DNA from: Gracilaria gracilis
Taxonomy: Eukaryota > Rhodophyta > Florideophyceae > Gracilariales > Gracilariaceae
NCBI GenBank assembly: GCA_030374805.1
Contig: JARGSG010000042.1
Span: 62,001-126,000 of the forward strand
Reading direction: 5' to 3'
DNA length: 64,000 nucleotides
In this document: positions 41,809-52,679 of the stretch, piece after piece
Position numbering within the stretch: the stretch's first letter is position 1
How the letters are laid out: each line of letters begins with the position of its first letter
Translations under genes and position numbers: made by a program
Notes under the pieces: generated by a model
Told to the model about the DNA's origin: nothing
Database searches by the model: none
The model's input: the letters and a program-made list of their open reading frames with translations, nothing else

Positions 41809-43170
41809 TCTTTACTTGCCAGCGCACTCCACCCCCGCCGTGTCCGCAATCTTTTTTCCCATCACACTGTTCAGCGCCATCGCTACACCCGCGAGAATCT
41901 CCTCTCGCTCCGTGACAATCGCCAGCTCCCTCCACATCTAACCCGCAACCTTTGCGTCGCCTTTCTTCCCACCGTCTCATCCCCCAGCCCAAACCCCGTA
42001 TCAGACGTCCGTCACCGCCACCATCCCCTCCCCCCGGTTTCGCTCGTTCAGATCCCGTTGCACGTAGAGCGTTGCACACGCTCTCTATCGCCCCCGCCCG
42101 AGGCACAATGTATCAACAAAAAGGATACATTATTTCCAAAATATATACATATTTTTTTGCATACCACTATGACTGATCAATCTAAACGTCCGGAGTCCGG
42201 ACGTTTAGATTGATCAGTCATAGTGGTCCGGACGCCAGGAAATTGCGCACCTCGGCACAATATATCGGGCCTCGCTTCGCTCGGGCCCGATAAAATGTCC
42301 TCGGTCCGCATTTCCTTGGCTTGCCCCGGTTGATAACTTAATACCTTGTAAAACCTGCTGGGAAGAGGGCTTGTAGCCTTTGATCTTATTGAAGTGCTCA
42401 TCGCCCTCGTTGACGGTGGTGAGCAAGTGCTCAACAATGGGGTTGTTGTCTGAAGGTACCCCCCTGACGTGGCCTGCGTCCGCGCCGAACCGCCGCCGCG
42501 TGCGTCAAGACGGCGTTCAGCCGTTTCTTTCTGTGTATAATGTTGCCAACTTGGCAGTGCCAAGCATCTCAAGCAGCACGAGCTGAAGTGGGGCGATGAA
42601 GTCGAATACCTTCTCATTCATCTGCACACTATCAGTAGACGAGCCACCTGTCGCTCCGTGCGCTCTTCCTTCTTCTGCAGAAGGAAGAGCAAAAGAGGCC
42701 CAATGGTGTGTCTGTATTGTGGAGACCGGAAGACGCTCGATGGATGATTGAAGGTACACCTGACGTACCTTATCGCTCATACGCCGCTGATCTCGTCAAT
42801 GTAGAGAGGAAAATTGTTCTCAGACGCTCACAGATCGACAAGTTGTCGCAACCCGGAGAGACGGTTTTGAATCTCACTACCTTTCCTAGAGCTGGCTGTG
42901 GCCTCTTCACTACCCCACCTGTACTGCCTAGATGTTGACGAACATGAGTTTCTTTATTTCTTTTATTATTAGGAATGGTTATGATGGCGACACCACTCGT
43001 GCATCGTTTTCCCGGTACTGTATTCTGGGGAACCGAATACGGGAAGCATGGCCGATTTGCGCAGAAGCGCCCCGCTTTTGGCCAGTGACCAATCCCACAA
43101 TAGTCACCCCGTTTTAGACAGGTTCTGCTTTGCTGCGCTTTGGACCGTTCACGTGGGTACTTAAGACGCT
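41345..43170. other. Upstream and intergenic DNA with palindromes; fragmented frames
   Basis: Up to 41808 it belongs to the direct repeat. An inverted repeat attatgttgt-t-acaacataat lies at 41603-41623. From 42780 to 42214 on the minus strand pieces in two frames look weakly coding (VFDFIAPLQLVLLEMLGTA, 42585-42680; LLTTVNEGDEHFNKIKGYKP, about 42365-42425) but no gene is recognised. A hairpin with 9-bp stem (tatcgggcc/ggcccgata) lies at 42263-42292. From about 42965 the text matches family B upstream DNA. Confidence 0.45.
42163..42227. repeat. 65-bp perfect palindrome (32-bp arms, 1-nt centre)
   Basis: The arm 42163-42194 (starting accactatgactgatcaatc) is the exact reverse complement of 42196-42227, separated by a single G. 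No mismatch. A sequence like this can form a long hairpin or cruciform and is unstable in most cloning hosts. Confidence 0.97.
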
Positions 43171-43200
43171 TTGGGTAAGGGATCTCCGAGAAGTCGGATC
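42965..43200 (+). promoter_or_regulatory. Family B upstream region in front of the chimeric gene
   Basis: Matches 53360-53640 in order (cggtactgt...ggggaaccgaatacgg, gcgcagaagcgcccc, gttttagacaggttctgctt, gggtacttaagacgc) with a deletion of about 55 bp. The CCAAT at 43089-43093 is slightly displaced. Confidence 0.75.
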
Positions 43201-43227
43201 CGTACGAGCCGATATCATCGCTTCGAG

Positions 43228-43755
43228 ATGAGTGAATTGGTTGGAGAGGTGATAGTAATATCATCTGATGAAGATCCATGCGACGTGGCGATTGCGTCGC
43301 GTGGCACTAAACGGGGGCTAGACCCGATCACGGAAAACGCCGAGGACACCGCGAAACGCCTTCGAATTGGGCTTGGGGGAGGTTTGGGGAGTTTGGGCGG
43401 TGTGATGAGGAGTTCAGGCGAAGAGTCGGGCAGTTTAATGATGGAGAGCTTGGACGGGGGGGGGGGGTGTTCGGACGCAATAATGGAGGACTGGGACGGG
43501 GGGAGGGAGAGTTCAGACGCAATGATGGAGGACCTAGACGGAGGGAGCGGGAGTTCGAACGCAACGATGGAGGACTTGGACGGAAGGAGCAGGAGTTCGG
43601 ACGCAATGATGGAAGACTTGGACGGAGGCATGGAAGGGGCTGTCGTCGTGGGCGAGGGTGAAGAGTTTGTTTCTTCGATTCCTAGCAGCTCCACGGAGCT
43701 CGGAGATTCAGAGGCGTCTACCCCTTCGGCTGATCCGCCCGGTAGCCCCTGGTGA
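43228..43755 (+). CDS. Chimeric family B N-terminus with acidic 14-residue repeats
   Basis: ATG at 43228 starts MSELVGEVIVISSDED, a strong SUMO-interaction-like motif, followed by RGTKRGLDPITENAEDTAKR as in B3 and B4. After about 60 residues the recombinase core is absent; instead come four to five copies of an acidic unit of about 14 residues (SSDAMMEDLDGGSG and variants; 42-bp DNA repeat, about 43440-43630), then an acidic tail to TGA at 43753. 175 residues. It may be a truncated element protein with expanded repeats or a new small nuclear protein that keeps the upstream region. Confidence 0.55.
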   Translation: MSELVGEVIVISSDEDPCDVAIASRGTKRGLDPITENAEDTAKRLRIGLGGGLGSLGGVMRSSGEESGSLMMESLDGGGGCSDAIMEDWDGGRESSDAMMEDLDGGSGSSNATMEDLDGRSRSSDAMMEDLDGGMEGAVVVGEGEEFVSSIPSSSTELGDSEASTPSADPPGSPW

Positions 43756-43908
43756 TAGATGGAAGTTGAGGAATGAGGAATGAGGAATGAGGAACGAGGA
43801 ATGAGGAACGCTCGATGGTTTGTACCAAAGACGTACGAAAGGCACTGCTGGTAAACTTAATAAGGTCGTCTACTCGCTGAGGTTGCTTGCCGCTGTCGCC
43901 CCTAGCAG

Positions 43909-45002
43909 TCATTGTCCGTCGTCGCTAGCTGCTTTCGCTTTAGGGTCAACTCTTTGCAAACCCGAGCCTTCAATTACCGCAACCTCCCTTCCAAGCGGCC
44001 AAGAGGATAACCATTCCTTAAGAAGTTGTAGCACTATTTCTTGTCCGCGTTGGCCCCGACTTGTAACGCCAACCTTTCGACGCTTGGTACGGCCGTTTTG
44101 TGGCTTCCCATGCGGGGTAGGCAGCTTCTCTTCAGACTTTGAATCCTTCGCATCATCACGCTCCCCTGGCGACCTTAGACTCTTTAAAGCAATTCGAATG
44201 TACATCGCACTTCCTTCGAAACGTTGCGTCTCCACTATTTCATGTCCTTCTCAGAGCGGGTGTGAGGTTCTGGCTGCAGTGCTTGCATGACGCGATGAGC
44301 ACGGGTCTCCATGGGGAGATCAATTACAGAAGGGGATTTTGATGGACACTGTTCGTCTTCGTCGTCTTGAGCGTTGCTAGACTCAGTGAGAGATATTAGT
44401 GGTCTCGATGCTGAGGATTGCGATATCATAGGTGCGTAGCGAGTTAAAACGACAACAGCTGTATAGGTGACAGTTTTGTTTGAGTTAGTTTCGTGAGGTT
44501 TAAGTTGGTCTGGTTGAGACGTGACAGGTTCGGGCTGTTTCTTGACAGCTGACTGTGATTTCCGTTTAGTGAGCACCACTTTTTTGGGCGCAACTGGTGA
44601 CCGAGCAACAAGGTCACCAAGATAATGATGCACCATGTTGGGAGCAAGGCCTACGTATTGTCCAAGCTCTGACTGCAGAATTCCGTCGCGACGTGCCATA
44701 CCGGCGCGTTCAAGGATCTGCAGCGCCTGTCTGGGAAAGGCTGGCTGTTCCAGAGATGAGAAACCCAGAGCTCGTAGACGTATGGCACCGTGGGCAATGA
44801 TAACGACTTCATCGGCGGGTGCTGAGGAATTGGGCTTGAGGCAGAAGCGTTGGGGTCTGGCTGCGAACTGACGACAGAGAAAGATGAGTATGCCTTTACG
44901 TGGTTGATGCCCGAGGACGGCCGTTAAGGAAGCTTGAAGGGATGAGCCGGCGGATCCCGAGAGCGCAATGTGATCAACGACCTGAGCGAACAGTTAATCC
45001 AT
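43909..45002 (-). pseudogene. TFC3: TFIIIC largest subunit (TFC3/GTF3C1) N-terminal part, pseudogene
   Basis: Minus-strand reading starts with ATG GAT TAA at 45002-44994: a nonsense codon at position 3. It then continues in frame with VDHIALSGSAGSSLQASL, an N-terminal block with HGAIRLRALGF, and the B-block winged helix ALQILERAGMARRDGILQSE then LGQYVGLAPNMVHHYL, close to plant TFIIIC (LERxG.AR..G.LQS.LA..FGI). A Lys/Pro-rich linker and VLTRYAP follow. The frame ends near 44235 and other frames carry more (43909-44235, ending LGREVAVIEGSGLQRVDPK). The protein would bind the B box of tRNA genes and recruit TFIIIB for RNA polymerase III. The continuation is found on the same strand at 63.15-59.4 kb, with about 60 bp shared. 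Confidence 0.8.
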
Positions 45003-45049
45003 AGCAGTGCGGAATCCCGCCGGCATAGTCGTGTATGAGGAAGGTACAA

Positions 45050-47217
45050 TCTCTTGTATTCCTTTCGGCGTTGCTACCAGGTTGCTACAATAACTGAGGG
45101 AGGGTCTGTGGCACTCACGCACAGCGTCCTGAAAAGCACTCGTCCTCGCGGTATAGAGATGCATTTCTTCCTTTCCCCGACCACGGTCCCTGAGCTGAAG
45201 AGGAGAACCGAACCGGGCATGCCCCACACAGCGAGTCTGCGGAGGTTGTATCGAACAACTTCAATCCCTCCTTCACAGCAGTACTTTCAGCAGCCCATTT
45301 TCGTTCGCTTCTCTTGCGCCTTCTTCGCCCGCCATTTTTTGTTCTGCCGCTTCTACAGCCGCTTTGGAAGCAGCTGCTGCCATCTCTGCAGCAGCTACTG
45401 TCGCTGCCTCAGATAGCACGGGTGCATACTCTGGTAAACAGCCCAGAGCCGTCCAACGGTCAATAAACGCACCTGTTGCTTCGTCAAGCTGTGAGGAGTC
45501 GTTTGCGTTCGCTCCTGAGCCAAAGCCACGCAGAGGCACTCATTGCGACATTGCATCTTCCGCGAGTTGCTCCAGGCTCTCCGAAGCCCGTACCAGACGG
45601 AACGAATTGTCATATCCTGTCTCACAATCGATCGCCAACAGAGAATGCGAACTTCGATGATGCTTCTTGTGCTTGTTCGCTTCTGATGTCCTCCGGGCAA
45701 ATCCGCTGCATGATATGCCAGATGGCCACACAGACATGCTGCCGAAGCAGCCCAAGCGTAGAACCGAGGGCAGGGAGAATCCGAATGACAGCAAAGGGAT
45801 CGTCGTGGCTCACCGAAAGCATCGGAGTCGCGAATGAGTCATCAGTAATCACTGCACTGAGCCCAGCGGCGTCTCCTACCATAGAGATAGATGGGGTTCC
45901 ACGATATCTACATATATGTCCCAGCGTCGGTGAAATACTTAAGATCGCAGGATTGCTTGGGACGTGACGCAGTGCTTCGATCGACACTGAATCTGGAGCA
46001 AGTGAGCTGCACCCAGAAGTCATGGAGTTCATATCGTCGTCCCGTTCGAAAAAGTCCTCGGCGGTTGGTAATCTTGGTTGCCACAAAACTTCACATGCAC
46101 GCAGCGAGCAAGAAAGACTGCCAGTTGATTGTATTTCATTCGGGACCTGACAAGGTTAATCGCACTTTATACCTCTGAAGTGAGGAAGAAGAATGCTACA
46201 GCCATTTCCATTCGATGCTTTGATAACAAAACAAACGCGTTCTTCCTAGCGGTCAGTTTGTTCTCATCAGTACTGAAATCTCGGGATAAGAATTGAGCCA
46301 TTCGAGTGTTCTGTTGCGCCCTATACAGAGCGGACAAAGATCTTCTTCGACCCATTACTATGTACCACAAGGCAGCAGCATCTGGATTGCGAGCGGAATT
46401 GAAATCAGCTCTTGCAATCCGCTCCGCCAACCGCTTGCATCCAGACAGGGTGTTCACCCACCAACCTGCCCATAAGGCTCTCGTACTATCCCATGCTCTT
46501 GCCTTCTCCCTCGAAAACGGTTGACCAGGGGTGCTTTGGGGAAGAAAGAAGTCCAAAAGTGCGTCAGATGAAGAAAAATGAGCAGCCTTCGATATAGCTG
46601 AAAGCGGCAAGGTAGCGTTTCTCGAAAGTCTCGAAAGCTCCCTGTAGCATGATGCCAAGACAGCAAAACGAGCCCCCTAGAACATCCAAAGAACCCAGGA
46701 TGGCGCGGACTAATGCTGTCGCTCTAGCAATAGCTGCCAAAACGCCTTTTTCCGCACGAGACAGTCCAGCCAAGCTCACAACTCGAAGTCTGGATGCCAG
46801 CTTCGACAAATCTGGTACGCCATGCTCATCTTCCGCAAGGTCATCCTTTTCAACAGATTCATGCTCTTTCGCGAACTGAGCCTCTGACTTTTCCATCAAC
46901 ATAGAGAAAAAATTCTGCGAGCTTTGAATGCCAAACGGATTTGCAGAGAAACTGCTGCCATTCATTGCAACGTTCTCTTTCGCGGGAGCATTTTCACGAT
47001 CAGAAGTTAATGTGGATATTGGTGGAGGTGGCGCAATTAGGCCCCGCCCTGCCCCGTATGATGTTTCCGAGGCATTTCGTAAAAGCATTCTGCGTACGAA
47101 GGCATGAAGTTCTTCAAGAGAGGACACAAGTTGCCATGCGCGCCCCCTGGTAGTATCAACCAGACTCTTCGCAGGGCTGTAGTACAGCCAGCCCCTTAGA
47201 ACTTTTGATGCAGACAA
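45050..47217 (-). pseudogene. RAV1/DMXL-like (rabconnectin, RAVE complex) fragment, pseudogene
   Basis: The diagnostic block lies at about 46610-46170: LPLSAISKAAHFSSSDALLD, WVNTLSGCKRLAERIARADF, AALWYIVMGRRRSLSALYRA, FLSRDF and LTARKNAFVLLSKHRMEMAV, as in the Rav1p C-terminal domain (AAL.Y....KK..L..L...; KNA..LL.K.R...A..FFLL). A TAA interrupts at 46165-46167 and the match resumes (SAINLVRSRMKYNQLAVFLAR). Upstream, 47217-46680 has an open frame with SLAGLSRAEKGVLAAIA and a frameshift near 46660. Downstream frames (46086-45622, 45539-45273) are plausible remains of the C-terminal region. The family promotes V-ATPase assembly on endomembranes. The WD40 N-terminal half is missing, so this is a truncated relic. 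Confidence 0.7.
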
Positions 47218-47639
47218 AGTGCCTGCATGCTCGAATTTATGTGAATGTCTGTGTCAAAGAACCAAAAAGTTCATGGTTTTTGAATGTTTTCTGAACCTTT
47301 TTTGAATGTTTTAAACGCCAAAAAACCGTTTAAAATGTTTGAAAAGTTTTTTGAACGTTTTAAATACCTCACAGTACCAGTACAAAAGGGGGCGGCGCGC
47401 TGGCGACGCTCACCGCGATTTCCGCACCGCAGCCGTCTTCTTCCCCACGCATTGGTTTTGAGACTTGGCAATCCATGGCATCTGGCGCGCTGTCGTTGCG
47501 CCGCGCCCCATAGGTGAAATGCAGGCATTGCTGCTTCTTGACGCGGTTCATCCGCTGTCGTCGCGCGTGTCGGCGTTTCCCGATCCCCTAATCAACCCCT
47601 ACTCTACCTGACCCCCGGCCTCATCGAATGTGTTCAGAC
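47218..47639. other. Intergenic with low-complexity repeats
   Basis: Loose repeats of ttttgaatgtttt/ttgaacgttttaaa at 47270-47370, like 2110-2215. No gene seen. Confidence 0.5.
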
Positions 47640-48078
47640 TGACTTTCATTCGCCAGCAAAACGAAGCTGTCTTACGTGAACGCAACGATGGTGCGTCTGG
47701 GTGCCACGGTAATTGCCTCGCGTATCGAAGGGAGCTCGGTTGCCCCATTGAGCCGGGGTTGACGCGTCAGAATGGTGCCGTGCGCACTCCCTTTAGCAGG
47801 GGGCGAATGGTGTCGAAGACTGATTCTAGCCTGTACATGTGTGCTAAAGCACAAAGTGTACAATAAGGCCCCGGCCTGCGCGGTTTCTTTCTTGACACCA
47901 CGTCGTTCAGCATGTCCCAGGAAAGACGTTCAGCCCTATGGGGGATGGCTCTTTGGTTTCTGCACTCTTCAATCCCCCGCCAAAACTTGGCCTGAGACTC
48001 TTGTCTCACAGAGTGGGTGAAAAAGACCACGGCTGATTTTGTCAATGTCTCGTTTGTGATGTTTAGCTTCGGATGCAT
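47640..48078 (-). repeat. Decayed gene-like repeat, copy 2 (partner 35690-36221)
   Basis: On the minus strand a 103-codon frame (48078-47767) starts MHPKLNITNETLTKSAVVFF and contains FWRGIEECRNQRAIP and LSWDMLNDVVSRKKPRRPG. The best aligned part against copy 1 is that middle segment. May be the remains of a repeated gene; no family recognised. Confidence 0.55.
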
Positions 48079-48447
48079 GTACTGACCGTCTGTTTTTCTC
48101 TTTTTTCGTTTGTCGCTATCTAGAATGCATCAAGTGTGTCACTCTGTGGACGCACAGGATTGTCGTTACCTGTACATGTCGAGGGCGAGCAGAGCGTCAG
48201 TTTCTTGCGATTCCGAATGGCTTACAAGAGTATTTGAATGAGTGGTCGATAGAAAGGAAAGCGCATAGGGAAGCTCATCGGTTGCCTGTTTTGATTTCTT
48301 GCTTTGTTTTAAGTTATTCTCTTTATTACCGTACAAATCGCTGTGCCCATGTAACTAGGCTGCCTATGCTGATGCAGAGTAGTATCGCCGAATTCTGGCT
48401 CGTGACGAACGCACAAACAGAACACCGTAGCTAGCGTAGGTGCATAT
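48079..48447. other. Intergenic, no gene seen
   Basis: Short stretch between the decayed repeat and the GC-rich duplicated segment. No supportable coding frame. Confidence 0.5.
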
Positions 48448-48846
48448 ACGTCTCCGTCGTGATGGCGCCGTCCCTGGCGCTGGCTAAGCGCGCCACCGTA
48501 TGGTCGCTGCGATCGCGCGTGCGCCTGGGCCGCGCTTCTTCGCCGCCTCGTCGCGTCGCTTCCCTCCGCCTGTTATGCACACCGGTGCTCTGTACCGCCA
48601 CGTCCTCCGCTCAACCGTCGCTTCGCAATGTGCCCGTCGTCGTGCCCGTCGTCGCGCGCATGTCCTCGCCGCAGAGTTGCGACGCCTTCCTGGCCTTTTT
48701 CGAGCGCAGGAGCATGTATTACATGAGTGCCTGCTTAGCGTTGAGCGATCGCCGTGAATGTGGCGCTGATCAGCGTGTGGTGTCGTCGTAACCTGGCCTC
48801 ACTGAATGAGCTGCGAATGGCCAAGGAGTGCTCGATTTAACGGCTA
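48448..48846 (+). repeat. GC-rich segment copy 1 (matches 52977-53365 and, inverted, 58563-58952)
   Basis: From acgtctccgtcgtgatggc to gatttaacggctatg it equals 52977-53365 except for an extra 12 bp (a second gtgcccgtcgtc unit near 48640) and scattered changes. A frame with MAPSLALAKRATVWSLRSRV is open in all copies (about 105 codons, ending VVSS). It starts like a mitochondrial presequence (Arg/Ser/Ala-rich, no acids for 50 residues) but its coding status is unproven. Confidence 0.85.
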
Positions 48847-49063
48847 TGAAGATGTGGTTGGTGAAATTGGAGAGGATGAAGCCGAGGATTTTCACTAGCG
48901 CTGAGGCTAAGCTTCAAGTTCGGTTGAGAGCAAAGCGAGGGAAGTCCGTGTACGATGGAATTGGAGTTACGGAAGCCAACTGCTTGGGGTTGCGCAAGGT
49001 CCTTCAGACATACCGTGGTGAATGTGAAGTGGGTGGAGATCAAGGAAAGAGCAAGGCCCTGAA
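48841..49063 (+). pseudogene. Family B fragment (B5), core only
   Basis: KMWLVKLERMKPRIFTSAEA then KLQVRLRAKRGKSVYDGIGV and EANCLGLRKVLQTYRGE match B4 (53957-54173) almost base for base. It is joined on the left directly to the GC-rich segment, lacking the 590 bp found between the two in B4, and on the right to the TFC3 fragment (after SKALK). A double junction relic. Confidence 0.9.
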
Positions 49064-49064
49064 G

Positions 49065-52000
49065 CGAAGAGTGAGACCAAGGAACAGCCTACTACTCGAA
49101 AGCGGAAAAGGGCAGGGCGGTCAAAGGAAGATGAAAATGAGCATGAAGTCAAGACTTCAGAACTGGAGAAGAATGAAGACAACGTGTTGGTGCGTGTGGC
49201 ATCTGACGAAACTGAGTCTCATATTTCGTTGATGAAGACCAAAGCAGCGGGGATGGGTTGGACGGAAGGACTGGTAAAGCGAAACCACCCAGCTATCCCA
49301 TGAAGCAGTTTCCAGTTAATATTGAGAAGAACGTTTCAGACCAAGAGGGAAATTGCAGTGCGATGCGGAAAGATCCTGATCCCATTCGAGCAGTCGCTCT
49401 AGTATGTGAAAGGAGTAACGACAACGGCTTGCTAGAGAATCCAGCAAAAGATCTTGACAAGCGCATTTCATCAAAGAACATGTCTCACGATGACGATAGT
49501 AATCGAGACGACGTTGAAAGCTCTGATGGATATGTAGTGGCAGACGTTGTCGGTAAAAAGATGACGCGCACAACCAAGCTGAGGGCGATAGACTACGGTA
49601 TGTTGAAAGGCAAGATGGCAAGGGTGCGCTCGTTTCACAAAACGATGTACCTCATTTGCGGCGTGATCAGAACTCTGAGGTTCTTGACCAGCCTGTAGCC
49701 CATTGCACAATTGAGGCCACGGGTCGAGTGGATGTATTCGGGCGCTTTACGACTAGCGATATTGTCTCCAATATGACCGTTAGCGAGTATGCAGCTGCTT
49801 TAGGCTTATACCATGGCCATGGCGATGTAATTTCATCTCTGAACGAGGAAAAGATTTCCACCGTCCGCCTTAAACTTGAAGATGAAGTAGAAGGCCAGAA
49901 ATCTGCCCGGCAGATTCTCAACCTAGTGCAGACGTTAACGAAACTTGGTCTTGTGGAGTCTGGTGGTAACTCACAATGGGCTCTTTCTGGCGGTGGTCTT
50001 ATCAGAGATTTTGGGAGAGGCATGCCGTCCGGGGTCATACCTCATAGGATTATCTTTTCTAGTATGAAGGCCGTCGATGCTTATTGGAGAGAACTGGAGC
50101 AATTTGCTAGATGTAGAATGTCCCGGGGGCCTCTTCATGCGGAAACTGAATGTATTGAAGATGAAACGAAGCCTTTTGGAAAGAAATCGACAAAGAGATG
50201 CGTTTTGTCTCTGATGTATACTTTCCGATAAGATGGGCAACAGGGGTTGTTCGTCTTCAAAAGAGGGATCAACTTAAATATGAATCGATGCTTAGCTGTT
50301 CAGTGGTGTACAGCTAGAGCTCAATTTGCCAAACACTCTGATCACCACCTGTTTTGTGGACCGCCCCTTGAAACGGTTCAGCATCGAAGAACCAGAAGAA
50401 GCTTTCGAGAAATACAGGAACAGAATTCCTTCTTTGCGAGCAACCCGGAGGTCTATGCCGTCGATGAAAAGCAACTGCTTTATGCAAGGTATAGAATGAA
50501 GAATCCGATTCCACCCTGGATCCGTGAGCGAGGAAACAAGCTTCACCGACAGTCTTCTTCCCCGGAAAGCTTGGAGAAAGAGTTCATTGGTGACCATAAG
50601 TGCATTTTTCATTTGAGCTCGAAAGCAGCAGAAGTGGAAGGTTGCTACTTTAAAGCCGGGATACCAACTTTGGGAAAAAGACAAGGTTTCTCCAGCATGA
50701 TTCAAACTGGAGACGATGGTCCAGAGGCTCTGAAAGCTAGAAAGACAGATCCGGAGCAGTGTGCTTCCAATCTAGAAGGTAAGGGCAAAGAAAAGGAAGA
50801 ATGTAAGAGCGCAAAGGACGAAGAAAAGGACAAAGCAAGGAGCAAGGCCACTGATAAGACAAAGGATATTGACAAGGGAAGAGCCAAATTCCAAGAGAAC
50901 GACGATGGGGAAGTTGATGTGGAACAAATGATACGAGTCTGCAGAGCAATCATTAGGTCAAGAGCAATCGCCTATTGCTGTAATAATACCAAGGCTCTAG
51001 AATGGAGGACCGTAACGAATTGGATCAGTTGGTATGTCCGTACGAAGCTTGAAGAAGAAATGGGAATCCACCAAACAGTTCTTATGAGTGTGAAGTCGTT
51101 GGTGAATGCTATGGTGAAGTTCTGTGATATTGCGATGATGAGATCAGCATTAGATTCATTGGCTTTAAAAGTGGTTATCCAAGGGCAGATATCTGAAAGG
51201 TTTTCATTTATGTAGAGCGACGGAAAGGCCGCCAAGATGAGACTGTCTCAGTGCGTGGAGAACGTTCTAAATTCTTGGAAGGAACTGCAACATGTTCTTC
51301 GTGCGTTCATTGCCTTACAGAAGCATGATCTTAAGTATACTGCAAAAGTGGAACTTTCCACCCACAATGCTAGTGACCTGCCCAGTTGTAAGAGCGCAGG
51401 GCGACTGATTTTGAGGGAGTTTGAGTTGGATGGTTTGGTGTACGGAGAACTGGACGAGCGCTGCAAGTCAAAATGAGACCGAAGTGGGCAAGAAGAACGG
51501 CAAGGATAGTGCAATGTTAGCGGGAGTTTTGAGGGATGAAGACAAGCACGAGGACGTACGGCGTGCAAGTATCGAAACTGAGGCTAACGGGCGCAGCAAT
51601 GAAGAAGAAAACGTGAGGGCGATACAAGACAGCTGCGGGCGTCGAAAGTATAGACAAGAACTGGTTGAGCTGGTTGTACAAATCGTGGGACGGGAACACA
51701 GTTATAGACAAGACAGCGAGAAAAGTCGGGAGCTGTTGGATAAGTTTTGCTGGAGTGATGTTGCTCTGGCAAGGGACAGACTTTTTCTTCGTGGGGTGCT
51801 TATTTACAGGGATGAGAGAGATAATGGTAGTGGGAGCTTCGTGGCTACGAAGAAAGGAGGCGGCAATGGGTACTTGAGCATGCTAAGAGACGAGGATGAA
51901 GTGAGCACGAGATGGATGGCGGAAATTTACAAGGCGGAGAACGAAGTGTGCTGGGAGAAAAGCAAGCTGAGAGAGGCGGTTTGTGACAGAGCAGAGGCGT

Positions 52001-52500
52001 CTGTTTCCAATGTGGCCACTAACTTACTGACGAAGAAGATGTTCTTTATGAACGACGGGGTGTGCATGATGGCAAGAATGTCGAAGAGCAGCGCGAGCAA
52101 GGAGGCGATACGATTAGCTGTGAAGCGCGTAGAAAACGACTGGACTTGGGATGTGAAACGCAAGCGGCGTAATGGAGTACGAAGCGAACTGAAGAGCGAA
52201 GCACGACGACGACTGCTGTGCGCAATCGGGGAGAGCGGAAGCAGGGGGAAACTATTGAGCGAGCTGCTGGAGCTGATAAAGGCGCGAAACGACGAGGAAA
52301 GGGCGGCAGCGGTGTGGGGTCTACAAGCGCTGCTTCGCGACGGATGCATACATCGGTTCGTGGTGGAGCAAGGCGACGTGAGCGACGAGCAGTTTGGTGC
52401 GTGGCACGGGGTGGGTGCTGTCGTGAGCCGCAGCCATTGCGAGGCGCTGGTGGTACAACAAGACGTGTGGCCGAAGAGCAACAAGGCGGTGGCGTGGTAG
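49065..52500 (+). pseudogene. TFC3: TFIIIC largest subunit (TFC3) C-terminal part, left copy, pseudogene
   Basis: Three successive frames. 49065-49698: Lys-rich linker, then LRAIDYGMLKGKMARVRSFH, matching the GK.AR...FH element of TFC3. 49656-51476 (one frame, with TAA 50229-50231 and TAG 51213-51215): MTVSEYAAALGLYHGHGDV, ARQILNLVQTLTKLGLVESG and AVDAYWRELEQFA, equivalent to the extended winged helix and YW..L block of TFC3/GTF3C1; then a Lys/Glu-rich stretch at 50760-50900 and a helical segment. 51421-52500: a 359-codon frame, Lys/Glu-rich then helical (ELVELVVQIVGREHSYR, LLSELLELIKARNDEERAAA). It lacks the N-terminal B-block domain and starts at the B5 junction. Stops and frame changes are the same in the right copy. 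Confidence 0.72.
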
Positions 52501-52679
52501 CGCGACACCCACGGAGCGGCGGATGAGCAGCTGATCCGCGGTGTGAGAGACTGCGTGCTCAACGCGCTCTCTCTCTCTCTCTGTTTATGAGTGCACTAGC
52601 TCAATTATAGCTTGGTGCAGAACGTTTCTGCTCAAAGAAACGCTCTCTCACAAGAAAGGCCAACACTCTAACGGGCTCA

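Noticed and set aside
41651-42106. 151-codon minus-strand frame rich in Gly, Arg and Asp
   Set aside because: Looks like the read-through of GC-rich, pyrimidine-biased DNA; half of it lies in the duplicated non-coding upstream segment and is lost in the second copy.
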